Below, piece after piece: positions 6,959-16,148 of a DNA stretch of 64,000 bases; the first letter of the stretch is position 1, and every line of letters starts with the position of its first letter. The DNA is taken from NCBI GenBank assembly GCA_019424965.1, contig JAHYYL010000003.1, positions 13,173 through 77,172 of the forward strand. Direction: 5' to 3'. Below the pieces are notes generated by a model. The model saw nothing but the letters and a program-made list of their open reading frames with translations, was not told the DNA's origin and searched no databases. This DNA comes from Collinsella sp. Its GTDB lineage: Bacteria > Actinomycetota > Coriobacteriia > Coriobacteriales > Coriobacteriaceae. The translations under genes and the position numbers were made by a program.

Positions 6959-8839
6959 ATGCTCAATAATCACGAGGTCAATCTAACCGACGAGGAGGCT
7001 GCCACCGAGGTCGCCCGTGTCGCGAAGACCTACCCCGTGGTACGTTTGCTGTCGGCCGATCAGATTAAGAGCGAGCCTAACTGCCTGCTCGCCGGTGATC
7101 GCTGCCCTTGTTTGCGCCAGGCAAGTCTTGAGGCCTTGACAGATTCCGATGAGGTGTCGGAGCAACTGCTCAACGATGGCGTTGAGTACCGCGCCCATCT
7201 GCGCCCTCTGAAGGTCGAGGGCGAGCCTCATGTCCTGCTGATGGTGCGTCCGATCGATGGGCAAGAGGCTGCAAAAGAGGACCTTGTCTACACCGACGTG
7301 CTGACGAGCGTGCACAATCGCCGATATTACGAGGAAAAGCTCCGTAGTGCCCGCATGAATGCCGGCGTTGCGATGATCGACCTTGATGATTTTAAGGTCT
7401 TCAACGATACGTGTGGCCGTCATGCCGGCGACCTTGCGCTCGGTGCCGTGGCGACAGCCATGCGCAGCGGAATCCGTTCGACTGACGAGCTTGTGCGCTA
7501 TGGCTGCGACAAGTTTGTGGTTGTCATGCCCAATATTCCCTCCGATGACTTCACCCGTCGCCTGCATCAGGTGTCCGATGCCGTTCGTTCCACGATTATT
7601 CCGGGCCATGAGTACGTGAGCTTGACGGCATGTGTTGGTGGCGTTCGCATTCATGGCGAGACGGTCGATGAGGGCGTTGGCCGCGCTGTCCAGTTACTGA
7701 GCCGCGCTAAGGCAAAAGCCGGTACGGTCGTGACCGATGCCGATTCCATCGAGGCCTTCCAAAGCGAAAAGCCTTTGGTACTTATTGTCGATGACTCCGA
7801 GATGAACCGAGTCATTCTCAGCGAGATGCTCAAGGACGAGTATTGCATCCTCGAGGCCGACAACGGTCGTACGGCGCTCGACATGGTCGACCGCTATGGT
7901 GATGAGTTGTCGCTCGTGCTGCTGGATATTGTCATGCCGGGCATAAGCGGCTTTGAGGTGCTGGCCGGTCTGTCGCGCCGATCGGTTAGTGACAATCTGC
8001 CTGTCATCATGATTTCGAGCGAAGATTCCGATGATATGGTTCTGCGCGCGTACGAGCTGGGCGCCTCGGACTATATCAACCGCCCGTTTGACTCCCGTGT
8101 CGTGCGCCGCCGTGTAAGCAACACCATCCGCCTATACGCCAAACAGCGCCGTCTGACGAGCCTGCTGTCCCAGCAGTACAACGAGCGTGTCAAGAACAGT
8201 CGCATGCTCATCGACATCATGGCTGGCGTCATGGAGCTTCGCAACGGCGAGAGCGGCAGGCACGTTACGAACATCGAAAAGCTGACCGAGCTGCTGCTTG
8301 GCTGTCTGGTCCAGCGTAGCGACACCATTTCCCTTGACAATGAGGAGCGCTCCACGATTGCCCTGGCTTCGGCGCTGCACGATATCGGCAAGATGTCGAT
8401 TGACGATGCGATTCTCAACAAACCCGGGCGCCTTACGTCCGAGGAGTTCGAGATTATGAAGACGCATACCACGATCGGCGCCGACATGCTGCTTGAGCTG
8501 GGTAGCCATCACGCCGGCAATGCGCTTATGGAATATGCGTACCAGATTGCGCGTTGGCATCACGAGCGCTGGGACGGCAAGGGTTATCCCGATGGCCTTA
8601 AGGGCGACGAAATTCCCATTGCCGCACAGGTGGTTTCGGTGGCCGACATGTACGATGCTCTGACGAGCGTGCGCGTGTACAAGGACGCCATCCCGCACGA
8701 GGAGGCTATCCAGATGATCCTGGACGGTAAGTGCGGCACCTTTAACCCGCTGCTGCTCGATTGTCTGCTTGAGGTGCAAGACCAAATTGCCGAGACGTTG
8801 GCACGCCCCGCCGACGTTGTTGCGTTTCCCACGATTTAG
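6959..8839 (+). CDS. Degenerate GGDEF - receiver - HD-GYP signalling protein
   Basis: A 626-residue cytosolic protein with three signalling modules. Residues about 105-250 resemble a diguanylate cyclase domain, but the active-site loop reads GCDKF instead of GGDEF, so cyclase activity is doubtful. Residues about 268-385 form a response-regulator receiver (VDDSEMNR; phospho-acceptor Asp in LLDIVMPG). Residues about 400-600 form an HD-GYP phosphodiesterase domain with HD in ALHDIGK and an intact GYP in RWDGKGYP, predicted to hydrolyse cyclic di-GMP. The N-terminal 100 residues may be a sensor. It is followed 24 bases later by an HPt protein, a likely phosphorelay partner. Confidence 0.9.
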   Translation: MLNNHEVNLTDEEAATEVARVAKTYPVVRLLSADQIKSEPNCLLAGDRCPCLRQASLEALTDSDEVSEQLLNDGVEYRAHLRPLKVEGEPHVLLMVRPIDGQEAAKEDLVYTDVLTSVHNRRYYEEKLRSARMNAGVAMIDLDDFKVFNDTCGRHAGDLALGAVATAMRSGIRSTDELVRYGCDKFVVVMPNIPSDDFTRRLHQVSDAVRSTIIPGHEYVSLTACVGGVRIHGETVDEGVGRAVQLLSRAKAKAGTVVTDADSIEAFQSEKPLVLIVDDSEMNRVILSEMLKDEYCILEADNGRTALDMVDRYGDELSLVLLDIVMPGISGFEVLAGLSRRSVSDNLPVIMISSEDSDDMVLRAYELGASDYINRPFDSRVVRRRVSNTIRLYAKQRRLTSLLSQQYNERVKNSRMLIDIMAGVMELRNGESGRHVTNIEKLTELLLGCLVQRSDTISLDNEERSTIALASALHDIGKMSIDDAILNKPGRLTSEEFEIMKTHTTIGADMLLELGSHHAGNALMEYAYQIARWHHERWDGKGYPDGLKGDEIPIAAQVVSVADMYDALTSVRVYKDAIPHEEAIQMILDGKCGTFNPLLLDCLLEVQDQIAETLARPADVVAFPTI

Positions 8840-8863
8840 TTTGACCAAAGGAGTTTTTAATCC

Positions 8864-9220
8864 ATGATTTCCATGCGTGAGGCGTATGAGAAGATCGGCG
8901 CCAATTATGATGACGCGTGCGCTCGGCTGATGGGCGAGGAAATGCTCGCCCGCTTTGCCCTCAAGTTTTTGGATGACGAGAGCATGGACAAGCTGGAGGC
9001 CGCCATGGCGGCGGGAGACGCCGAAGGTGCGTTTATGGCAGCGCACACGCTCAAGGGCGTGAGCCAGAACCTGGGATTCGATAATCTGTACGAGCCGGCG
9101 GTCGTGGTGACCGAGGCGCTGCGCGGCGCCGATGCCGTTGACGGCGCTCGCGAGGGGATGCATGCGCTGCAGCAGCAATATGCGGCTACGATGTCGGCCC
9201 TGCGCGAGACGGCCGAATAA
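8864..9220 (+). CDS. HPt (histidine phosphotransfer) protein
   Basis: A 118-residue all-helical protein. The sequence AAHTLKGVSQNLGF around residue 60 is the HPt signature, with His as the phosphorylated residue. It follows AAGGAG and lies 24 bases after the receiver/HD-GYP gene, so the pair is probably co-transcribed and exchanges phosphate. No histidine kinase is encoded nearby. Confidence 0.88.
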   Translation: MISMREAYEKIGANYDDACARLMGEEMLARFALKFLDDESMDKLEAAMAAGDAEGAFMAAHTLKGVSQNLGFDNLYEPAVVVTEALRGADAVDGAREGMHALQQQYAATMSALRETAE

Positions 9221-9263
9221 GAGCTTGCGAGCCTTGGGCTGCGCGCCTGTCGCGTATAGGCAA

Positions 9264-9305
9264 AAGGGCGCCACGTCGGACCATGTGGCCGGCGGGGCGC
9301 CCTTA
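9264..9305. terminator. Bidirectional terminator
   Basis: A stem of AAGGGCGCC with GGCGCCCTT and flanking A and T stretches, between the HPt gene and the convergent amidotransferase gene. Confidence 0.75.
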
Positions 9306-9325
9306 TCTGTTATGCGGTTCGCGAA

Positions 9326-10135
9326 CTAGCGGGTCTGCTTTACCTTGGCCGCCGCCTCGACAAACGACTTCCACAGGTTAAAGTCGGTCTCGAGCGTCTG
9401 CCAGGTGTACTCGGGATGCCATTGCACACCCAGACAGAACGGCTGGCCTTCGACTTCGATGCACTCGGGAACGCCGTCGGTTGCCTTGGCGACCAAGCGC
9501 GTGCTCTTACCCAGACGATCGACGCAGCAGTGATGTGCGGAGTTGGTCTGGATCAGCCTGTGCCCGCCAACCGCGCGCTCCAGCAGCGAGCCCGGCACGA
9601 CCTCGACAGGATGCACAGGGTCGTTGAGCACGTGGGTATGGCGCCACTGCGTGCGGCCCTCGCGCGCGCCCAGGCTCGGCACGTCCATGCACAGGGTGCC
9701 GCCGGTGGCGACGTTGAGCAGTTGCGTGCCGCGGCAGGTGGTAAAGAGCGGCTTTTTGGCACGGAGCACCTCGCTGACCAGCTTAAACTCAAAACTATCG
9801 CGGATCTCGCAGCAGAGGGTGGGGTCGTAGGGTCGATCATCGCCCCAACGTTTGGGATTGACATCGGGGCCGCCGGGAATGGCGATGCCGTCGGCGATAT
9901 CGACGTAATGACGGATGACCTCAATGTCCTCGGTGATGGACATCTGCAGCGGCAGACCGCCGGCGGCAAGAATGGCGTCGACAAATACGCTCGCAATCTC
10001 CTCGTTGGGGGAGAGCGTCTCGCTCAAATAGGGCTTCGCTTCTTCCCAGCGTGGTGCTACCAGGATAAGCGGGCGGTCAGCGGGATCGACGTCGACGTGC
10101 GGAGTGTAGGACGATGAGGTGCGGGTTCCGATCAT
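9326..10135 (-). CDS. Class I glutamine amidotransferase-like hydrolase (peptidase C26 family)
   Basis: A 269-residue protein resembling gamma-glutamyl-GABA hydrolase PuuD and related enzymes. The nucleophile Cys lies in TTCRGTQLLN, the catalytic His/Glu in GVQWHPEY, and GGPDVNP is the usual upstream loop. The family removes gamma-glutamyl groups from amines or works with ligases. It ends at a shared terminator and is followed by the amino acid importer genes on the same strand. The start at 10135 has only a weak ribosome site. Confidence 0.88.
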   Translation of the reverse strand: MIGTRTSSSYTPHVDVDPADRPLILVAPRWEEAKPYLSETLSPNEEIASVFVDAILAAGGLPLQMSITEDIEVIRHYVDIADGIAIPGGPDVNPKRWGDDRPYDPTLCCEIRDSFEFKLVSEVLRAKKPLFTTCRGTQLLNVATGGTLCMDVPSLGAREGRTQWRHTHVLNDPVHPVEVVPGSLLERAVGGHRLIQTNSAHHCCVDRLGKSTRLVAKATDGVPECIEVEGQPFCLGVQWHPEYTWQTLETDFNLWKSFVEAAAKVKQTR

Positions 10136-10222
10136 GGGTGCGGCTTTCGAATCCGGGTGGACATGGCACAGGGGTGGCGCGGGACAAACGTTACTGATGA
10201 ATTTGCCCGCGTGGCAATTGGG

Positions 10223-10987
10223 CTAGTGGCCCTTAATGGAGTTGAGGAAGTCCTGGGCGCGCTTGGTCTTGGGGTGGTCGAAGAACTCGTCGGGTGTGCC
10301 GGTTTCCACGATCTGGCCGTCGGCCATAAACACGACGCGGTCGGCCACGCGGCGGGCGAAGTTCATCTCGTGCGTGATGACGATCATCGTCATGCCCTGC
10401 TGGGCCAGACGGACCATGACCTCGAGCACCTCGTTGATCATTTCGGGGTCAAGGGCGCTCGTGGGCTCGTCAAAAAGCATGGCCTTGGGTTGCATGGCAA
10501 GCGAACGTGCGATGGCTACACGCTGTTGCTGGCCGCCCGAGAGCTGTGCGGGCACCTTATCGGCCTGCTCGGCAACGCCCACGCGGCCCAGCAGGTCCAT
10601 GGCGCGCTCACGAGCTTCCTCCTTGGAGACGCCCAGCACATCGACCGGTCCCAGCATGACGTTCTGCAGTACGGTCATATGTGCAAACAGGTTGAACTGC
10701 TGAAATACCATGCCCAACTCGGCACGCATGCGGGCAAGATCCTTGCCTTCCTGTGGCAGGGGCTCGCCCTCGATGAGGATCTCGCCTGAGTCGATGGTTT
10801 CCAGGCGATTGATGGTTCGGCACATGGTCGACTTGCCCGAGCCCGAGGGTCCGATCACAACGACGACCTCGCCGCGGTCGACCGAGAGATTGATGTCGTT
10901 GAGAACGTGCAGATCGCCGTAGTGCTTATCGACGTGCCTGAGCTCGATCAGCGGCTGATTGCCGGTGGAAGAGGTGCTCTGTGCCAT
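10223..10987 (-). CDS. Polar amino acid ABC transporter ATP-binding protein
   Basis: A 254-residue ATPase of the GlnQ/HisP group. It shows Walker A (GPSGSGKST), Q loop (VFQQFNLF), signature LSGGQQQR, Walker B with DEPTSALDP and the H-loop ITHEM. It is the last gene of an importer operon whose other members are two permeases and a binding protein, in the order binding protein, permease, permease, ATPase. The predicted substrate class is glutamate, glutamine or a similar polar amino acid. Confidence 0.95.
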   Translation of the reverse strand: MAQSTSSTGNQPLIELRHVDKHYGDLHVLNDINLSVDRGEVVVVIGPSGSGKSTMCRTINRLETIDSGEILIEGEPLPQEGKDLARMRAELGMVFQQFNLFAHMTVLQNVMLGPVDVLGVSKEEARERAMDLLGRVGVAEQADKVPAQLSGGQQQRVAIARSLAMQPKAMLFDEPTSALDPEMINEVLEVMVRLAQQGMTMIVITHEMNFARRVADRVVFMADGQIVETGTPDEFFDHPKTKRAQDFLNSIKGH

Positions 10988-11023
10988 GGTGCTCGGCTCC
11001 TTATGACTCGAAATGGTAAAGCG

Positions 11024-11857
11024 TTAGCGGATGATGGTCGCGCCGGTCTTGTGCGAAACATAGACAGCGGCCTTGTTGATCGCGACGTTGATGAGGATGT
11101 AGATGACCGCGATAACCAGGTAGACCGACACGAGGGCGTCGTAGTTGGTAATGAGCACGCGGGCGTTTTGCATGAGGTCGGGGTAGCTCACCACGTAGGC
11201 CACGGTGGTGTCTTTGACTACGACCACGAGCTGCGAAATCAACGACGGAATGATAAACCGGATAGCCTGCGGCAACACGATTTTAAAGGTGATTTTAGCT
11301 TTGGAGAGACCGAGTGCCTGAGCGGCCTCGACCTGGCCGCGCGGCACGGCGTTGACGCCGGCACGGAAGATCTCGGCAAGTACGCCAGCTGCAGCGAGCG
11401 CGACGGGAAGCGTGAGCATCCAAAACGACGGCAGCGCGATCTTGTACTGGGGCAGCACCAAAAAGAAGAAGTAGATGAACAACAGGCTCGGTACGCCGCG
11501 GAAGAAATCGGTGAGCACGCGGCAGACCAGCTGCAGCGGCTTAATGTCGCTGGTACGGCCGAGCATAAGGGCTAAGCCCAGCACCAGCGCGATGGCGCCA
11601 GCGGTGAGTGCGACTTTAACGGTGCCCTCAAAGCCGGCAAGCAGGAACTTCCAGGTGGTGAGGTGCGTAAAGAAAAACCAATAGTGAACCGAAAGCTGGC
11701 CGGTCACATAAAAGCGCTGCAACACGAGGGCGACGAGCACGGCGACGGCAACAAGCGAGATGGCGGTGCCGATGCGAATCTTGGCGCGCATCTTGGGGCC
11801 GGGAGCCTCGTAGAGCGCATCGCGCATGGTGAGCGCGGAGGTGGAGTGCTTGCTCAT
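11024..11857 (-). CDS. Amino acid ABC transporter permease
   Basis: A 277-residue inner-membrane permease of the HisM/GlnP type. After a cytosolic N-terminus and one early membrane helix it carries the permease domain, with the EAA-type loop AAQALGLSKAKITFKIVLPQ that docks the ATPase. Its ATG overlaps the stop of the upstream permease by four bases (ATGA), implying coupled translation. Confidence 0.93.
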   Translation of the reverse strand: MSKHSTSALTMRDALYEAPGPKMRAKIRIGTAISLVAVAVLVALVLQRFYVTGQLSVHYWFFFTHLTTWKFLLAGFEGTVKVALTAGAIALVLGLALMLGRTSDIKPLQLVCRVLTDFFRGVPSLLFIYFFFLVLPQYKIALPSFWMLTLPVALAAAGVLAEIFRAGVNAVPRGQVEAAQALGLSKAKITFKIVLPQAIRFIIPSLISQLVVVVKDTTVAYVVSYPDLMQNARVLITNYDALVSVYLVIAVIYILINVAINKAAVYVSHKTGATIIR

Positions 11858-12513
11858 CGGAGGATCCTCACCTTCTTATCGATGTAGTTGCCAATGTGGC
11901 TCACCACAAAGGCCGTGCCCAGGTAGCCGAGCGCCGAGATAAAGAACGCGGCGACGCCGCCGAGCGAGCGCGTGTTGATGTAGCTCACCACGCCGGTGAG
12001 CTCCTGCGGTTGCAACGGCACCTGACTGCCGAGCGCGGTGGTGAGCATGACGGCGATAAGGAGGTTGGTCATGGGCAACACGCTCGAGCGCAGCGCCTGC
12101 GGAATCACGATCTTGGCGAGGATACGGCTGAAGCTCATGCCGAGCGAACGTGCGGCTTCGACCTGACCGACGCCGACGGTGTTGATGCCGCTCATAAAGT
12201 TCTCGGAGCCAAAGGCCGAGCCCAAAAGAACCGTGGCGACGATAACGCAGGTGCGGTAGGGTAGGACGACCTTGAGCGGCGGCAGCGCATAGACGACGAT
12301 GATGAGCAGTGCGATGCCGGGGATGTTACGGAAGACCTGGACATACAGGTCGCCAAAGACGCGCAGCGGCTTGAGCGGCGACACGCGCATCACGGTGACG
12401 GCGACGGCCAGCACCATGGCGATGGCAAACGACTCAAGCGTCATGCCCCAGGTTGCTAGCAGCGCGTCGATATAGTTCTGGCCATAGAGCGACCAGAGCT
12501 CGGAGAGACTCAT
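11854..12513 (-). CDS. Amino acid ABC transporter permease
   Basis: A 219-residue permease paired with the next gene. It has five or so membrane helices and the ATPase-docking loop EAARSLGMSFSRILAKIVIP. The start at 12513 follows GGGAGG. It probably forms a heterodimeric channel with the overlapping permease. Confidence 0.93.
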   Translation of the reverse strand: MSLSELWSLYGQNYIDALLATWGMTLESFAIAMVLAVAVTVMRVSPLKPLRVFGDLYVQVFRNIPGIALLIIVVYALPPLKVVLPYRTCVIVATVLLGSAFGSENFMSGINTVGVGQVEAARSLGMSFSRILAKIVIPQALRSSVLPMTNLLIAVMLTTALGSQVPLQPQELTGVVSYINTRSLGGVAAFFISALGYLGTAFVVSHIGNYIDKKVRILR

Positions 12514-12537
12514 GCGGACCTCCCGCCGATAAGGAAA

Positions 12538-12563
12538 GGGGCTCCCGTGTGTACGGAAGCCCC
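12538..12563 (-). terminator. Attenuating hairpin between binding-protein and permease genes
   Basis: The stem GGGGCT-CCGT with ACGG-AGCCCC, followed on the minus strand by TTTCCTT, lies in the gap between the binding-protein gene and the first permease. Such partial terminators usually keep the binding protein more abundant than the membrane parts; that role is inferred here. Confidence 0.6.
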
Positions 12564-12651
12564 GACAACTCAGTGAGGAAACAGTTTACCGCAATAAAGC
12601 GCATCATGCGTTTCCGTATGGTTTCGCAGCGGCCGTTACCAGGCTCGCTGC

Positions 12652-13647
12652 CTAGGCGCCGATCTCGGGCAGCTCGGGAACATTGGTGTCGCCCGTACGG
12701 TCGCCGATGCAGATCTGCCACAGCTCGGTCCAGGTGCCGTCGTCCTCGATCTTCTTAAGGAAGTCGTTAACGAAGGCGACGCCGTCGGAATCGAGCGGCA
12801 GACCGATGCCATAGGGCTCCTTGCTGCCGAAGGGCTTGCCGGCAATCTTGTACTTGCCGGGCTCGCGGACCAGGGCGCTCTGCTGCATGTTGTTGTCGAT
12901 GACGTAGGCGTCAACACGACCCTGCTGGAGTGCCTGGCGGGCCTCCTCGTCGGTCTTGAACTCCTGCTGGCTGGCCTTGGGGGCGAACTCCTCCAGGATG
13001 GCAGGGCCGTTGGAGCCGGACTGGACGGCGACGTTCTTGTCGGCCAGGTCGTCGACGCTCTTGATGTCGTCGTTATCGGCGAGCACCAGGATGGCCTGCT
13101 GGGTGTAGTAGTAGGGGCCGGCGAAGGAGACGAGCTTCTTGCGCTCGTCGGTAATGGTGTAGGTGGCAAAGACAGCGTCGACCTGGCCGTTCTGCAGGAC
13201 AGACTCGCGCGTGTCCGAGGTCACCTGGGTGATCTCGACCTTGTTCTCGCCCAGAATGTAGTTGGACAGGAGCTGTGCGATACCGGCGTCGAAGCCGCGG
13301 GTCTGACCGTCTTTCTCGTTGAGGAGGGAGAAGAGCGTGGAGGTCTGAACGCCACCGATCTTAAAGACGCCGGCGTCCTTAACGGCCGTGGCCCAGGTGC
13401 TGGCGGCGATGGCGTCGTCATCGGCCTTGGGGCCGTTGTCGACGAGCTTGTCGAATGCCTTGGCGTCGAGCGTGGCGGAAACTTCGGTATCCTTGGAGCT
13501 CTTGGAGGAGCCGGCGGCGGAACCCTTGTCGGCCTCGGCGCTGGTGTCGGAGCAGCCGGCAAGACCAAGGCCGGCGACGGTTGCGAAGGTGGCGGCAACG
13601 AAGCCGCGGCGGTCGAGAACGACCTGCTGGGAGAGGTTCTTGCTCAT
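12652..13647 (-). CDS. Amino acid ABC transporter substrate-binding lipoprotein
   Basis: A 331-residue solute-binding protein of family 3. The N-terminus has a twin-arginine pair (DRRGFVAATF), a hydrophobic run and a lipobox ending LAGC near residue 32, so it is predicted to be a lipoprotein, possibly Tat-exported. A Ser/Ala/Asp-rich linker follows, then the binding fold. TSTLFSLLNEKDGQTRGFD and VTSDTRESVLQNGQVDAVFA match glutamate/glutamine-type binders. It is the first gene of the operon; its 5' region contains a family A repeat and three tandem hairpins. Confidence 0.93.
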   Translation of the reverse strand: MSKNLSQQVVLDRRGFVAATFATVAGLGLAGCSDTSAEADKGSAAGSSKSSKDTEVSATLDAKAFDKLVDNGPKADDDAIAASTWATAVKDAGVFKIGGVQTSTLFSLLNEKDGQTRGFDAGIAQLLSNYILGENKVEITQVTSDTRESVLQNGQVDAVFATYTITDERKKLVSFAGPYYYTQQAILVLADNDDIKSVDDLADKNVAVQSGSNGPAILEEFAPKASQQEFKTDEEARQALQQGRVDAYVIDNNMQQSALVREPGKYKIAGKPFGSKEPYGIGLPLDSDGVAFVNDFLKKIEDDGTWTELWQICIGDRTGDTNVPELPEIGA

Positions 13648-13763
13648 GGTAGAACACCTTTCTCAATAAAATCCCTAGCGGTTGAGTAGAGTTATACCCT
13701 ATCCGGCTCAAATGGGTCAACACGAAATAACTCAGAAACATACTTGTCTTATGGGTAATTCTA

Positions 13764-13815
13764 CCTACCAAAAAGGGACAGGTTTATTTTGGTAGGCTTT
13801 ATCTGGGCAAACGTT
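13764..13815 (+). repeat. Dispersed 50-bp hairpin repeat, family A copy 3
   Basis: Same core as the other copies. The arms are CCTACCAAAA / TTTTGGTAGG, perfectly complementary because both sides changed relative to copy 2 (GCC/GGC became ACC/GGT). Confidence 0.9.
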
Positions 13816-13866
13816 GATTATTACAGCTAAGAAAGCGTTTTGCGGGCGGCCGGTCTCGTTGTTTTG

Positions 13867-14084
13867 TCTCAATCTGTAACAGGTAGACGAGGAAATGGGT
13901 TCTAGCTGTTACAGATCGAGATTATCTCTTCAGGGGGATTCGAATGTCTCGATCTGTAACATCTGGACGGACAAAAGGTCTCTAGCTGTTACAGATTGAG
14001 ACAAAGGTCTGGGACTAAGATGTCTTATCTAGATCTGTAACATCTGGACGAGGATTTATCCTCTAGATGTTACAGATTGAGATA
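13867..14084. repeat. Three tandem long hairpins built on TCTGTAACA
   Basis: Three imperfect palindromes of about 56-58 bases occur in a row: 13867-13921, 13946-14003 and 14027-14084. Each has arms of the type TCTCRATCTGTAACA and TGTTACAGATYGAGA. The inner parts are also related (GACGAGG...CTCTAG), so the third folds into a nearly continuous 28-bp stem. They lie between the amino acid importer and dxs, in the 491-base gap 13648-14138, which otherwise holds no gene. Confidence 0.9.
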
Positions 14085-14100
14085 ATCGCGCCGCGAAAAT

Positions 14101-14140
14101 AAAAACCTTCGCAGGGGTGCTTCCCTTGCGGAGGTTTTTT
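14101..14140 (-). terminator. Rho-independent terminator of dxs
   Basis: A stem formed by AAACCTCCGCAAGGG and its near complement, followed on the minus strand by TTTTTATTTT. It overlaps the dxs stop codon. Confidence 0.9.
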
Positions 14141-15920
14141 ACTCGTTGAGAAGCCTTGCGGCTTCGGCGGCCATGTTCTCGACCGTCATGCCGTTCTGCG
14201 CGAGCAGTTCGTTGGGGTCGTAGCGGTCGGGGAAGCCCTTGGCGATGCCGAAGGTGCGCGTGCGCAACGGCGTGCATGCTAGATAACATGCCACGCGCTC
14301 ACCCCAGCCGCCGTCCAAGATGCCGTCCTCGAGGGTGATGACAACGCGATGCTCGGCGGCAAGGCTGTCGAGGAACTCGCGGTCGAGCTCGGTTGCAAAG
14401 CGCGGGTTGACGAGTGTGGCCTCGATACCGTACTCGGCAGTCAGACGGTTTGCCACGCGCTCGCCCAGCTCAAAGAAATCGCCGAGCGCGAGTACGGCAA
14501 CGTCGCGACCCTGGCGCATCACGTTGTAGCGAACGACGCTGTAGCCGGTGCCCTCGGCGGGCGCCAGATCGGGGCGGCTTACCAAGCCGATGCCCGGTAC
14601 GCGGATTGCCACGGGATGCTCGCGGTGGTTGAGCGACCAGCTCAGCATGGACAGGTATTCCTCCATGCAGGCCGGCGCTAGGTAGCGCATGTTGGGAAGT
14701 CCGCCCAGCATGGAAATATCAAAGAACGAAAGGTGCGTCTCGGACGTGGTGCCAAAGATCGACGCGCCAAACACCAGGATGGTTGCAGAGGCGTCGTTGA
14801 GGCACAGGTCGTGCCACAGCTCGTCGTAGGCGCGCTGCAAAAACGTGCCGTACACACCAAAGACTGGCTTGGCGCCCGAGCGTGCAAGCGCGGTGGCAAA
14901 GGTCACGGCGTGCTCCTCGGCAATGCCCACGTCGACAAACTGCTTGCCTGCCGCGGCGCGAAGCTCGGGTGTAAAGCCCATGATGTAGGGCGTGGCGGCC
15001 GTGATGCCCACGACCTGCGGATCGCGCTCGATGGCGGCGCTGAGCGCCTCGCCCGTAATATCGGCATAGGTGCGCGGTGCGGGCTCGCTCGGGTGGCCCG
15101 GGCAAAGTTTGCGGCCGGTTGCCATATCGAAGGGCCCCACATGATGCCAGTGCTCGGGGTCGCTCTGGGCTGGCTCAAAGCCCTTGCCCTTGGCGGTGGA
15201 GACATGCAGCACGATGGGATGATCGATATCGCGCAGCTCCTGCAGCGTATCGACCAGCGCTTGGACATCGTTACCGGCGTCCAGGTAGCGATAGTCGAGC
15301 CCCAGCGCGCGGAAAACGTTGCGCTCACAGGTGCCGTTGCTGGCGCGCAGCTCGGCCAGATTGCGATAGAGGCCACCGTGGTTTTCGGCGATGGACTGGT
15401 CGTTATCGTTGACGATGATGATCAGGTTGCTGTCGAGCTCGGCGGCATTGTTAAAGCCCTCAAACGCCAGGCCGCCCGAAAGCGAACCGTCGCCAATAAC
15501 GGTAATGACGTTATACGTGTCACCCGCCAGGTCGCGCGCGTGGGCAAGGCCGCAGCCCAAGCTCACCGAGGTCGAGGTATGCCCCATGGCAAACAGGTCG
15601 TGCTCGGACTCGTCGGGATTGGCAAAGCCAGAAGCCTCACCATAACGCTCCGGATCGATATAAGTGTACGCGCGCCCGGTCAGCGCCTTGTGGGCGTAGG
15701 TCTGGTGCGAAACGTCAAAGACAATCTTGTCGATAGGGGAGTTAAACACGCGATGAAGCGCAACCGTAAGCTCAACGACGCCCAGGTTGGGGGCAACGTG
15801 TCCGCCGACAGCGGCGGAGCTTTCGAGGATGGCGTGGCGAATCTCGCCGCAGAGCAGCGGAAGCTCGGCGCGGTCGAGAGCCTTGACGTCCTCGGGCGTT
15901 GTCGTTTGCGTAAGCAGCAT
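14139..15920 (-). CDS. dxs: 1-deoxy-D-xylulose-5-phosphate synthase
   Basis: A 593-residue thiamine-diphosphate enzyme that condenses pyruvate with glyceraldehyde 3-phosphate, the first step of the non-mevalonate isoprenoid pathway. The TPP motif starts at GDGSLSGG (about residue 145) and ends at the Asn in NDNDQSI. The pyrimidine-binding domain carries the conserved EEH in GIAEEHAVT (about 330), and the C-terminal transketolase domain is complete. It is somewhat shorter than the usual 620 residues. The start at 15920 has GGAG at a rather long distance. It is monocistronic with its own terminator. Confidence 0.96.
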   Translation of the reverse strand: MLLTQTTTPEDVKALDRAELPLLCGEIRHAILESSAAVGGHVAPNLGVVELTVALHRVFNSPIDKIVFDVSHQTYAHKALTGRAYTYIDPERYGEASGFANPDESEHDLFAMGHTSTSVSLGCGLAHARDLAGDTYNVITVIGDGSLSGGLAFEGFNNAAELDSNLIIIVNDNDQSIAENHGGLYRNLAELRASNGTCERNVFRALGLDYRYLDAGNDVQALVDTLQELRDIDHPIVLHVSTAKGKGFEPAQSDPEHWHHVGPFDMATGRKLCPGHPSEPAPRTYADITGEALSAAIERDPQVVGITAATPYIMGFTPELRAAAGKQFVDVGIAEEHAVTFATALARSGAKPVFGVYGTFLQRAYDELWHDLCLNDASATILVFGASIFGTTSETHLSFFDISMLGGLPNMRYLAPACMEEYLSMLSWSLNHREHPVAIRVPGIGLVSRPDLAPAEGTGYSVVRYNVMRQGRDVAVLALGDFFELGERVANRLTAEYGIEATLVNPRFATELDREFLDSLAAEHRVVITLEDGILDGGWGERVACYLACTPLRTRTFGIAKGFPDRYDPNELLAQNGMTVENMAAEAARLLNE

Positions 15921-16148
15921 CGTTGTGGGTTACTCCATGCGAATCGAGCGCCGGCGCTCCCTCGGCCGACACAATTGCACAAGACAGTCTCGCACATTTT
16001 GGCGTTTGATATGTGACGGCGGCGCGGTAATTCGCCAACTGGTGGGGCAAAACGTTTTGTCCGATGCCATACTGATGTGTTCCATGATGTTTTTATCGAT
16101 TGTGCACAGGCCGTGGCTTGCCGCCGTGAGCCGCTGGAAGGAGGCAGC

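Noticed and set aside
13867..14084. CRISPR array
   Set aside because: Repeats alternate in direction, spacers are themselves related, and no cas genes are present.
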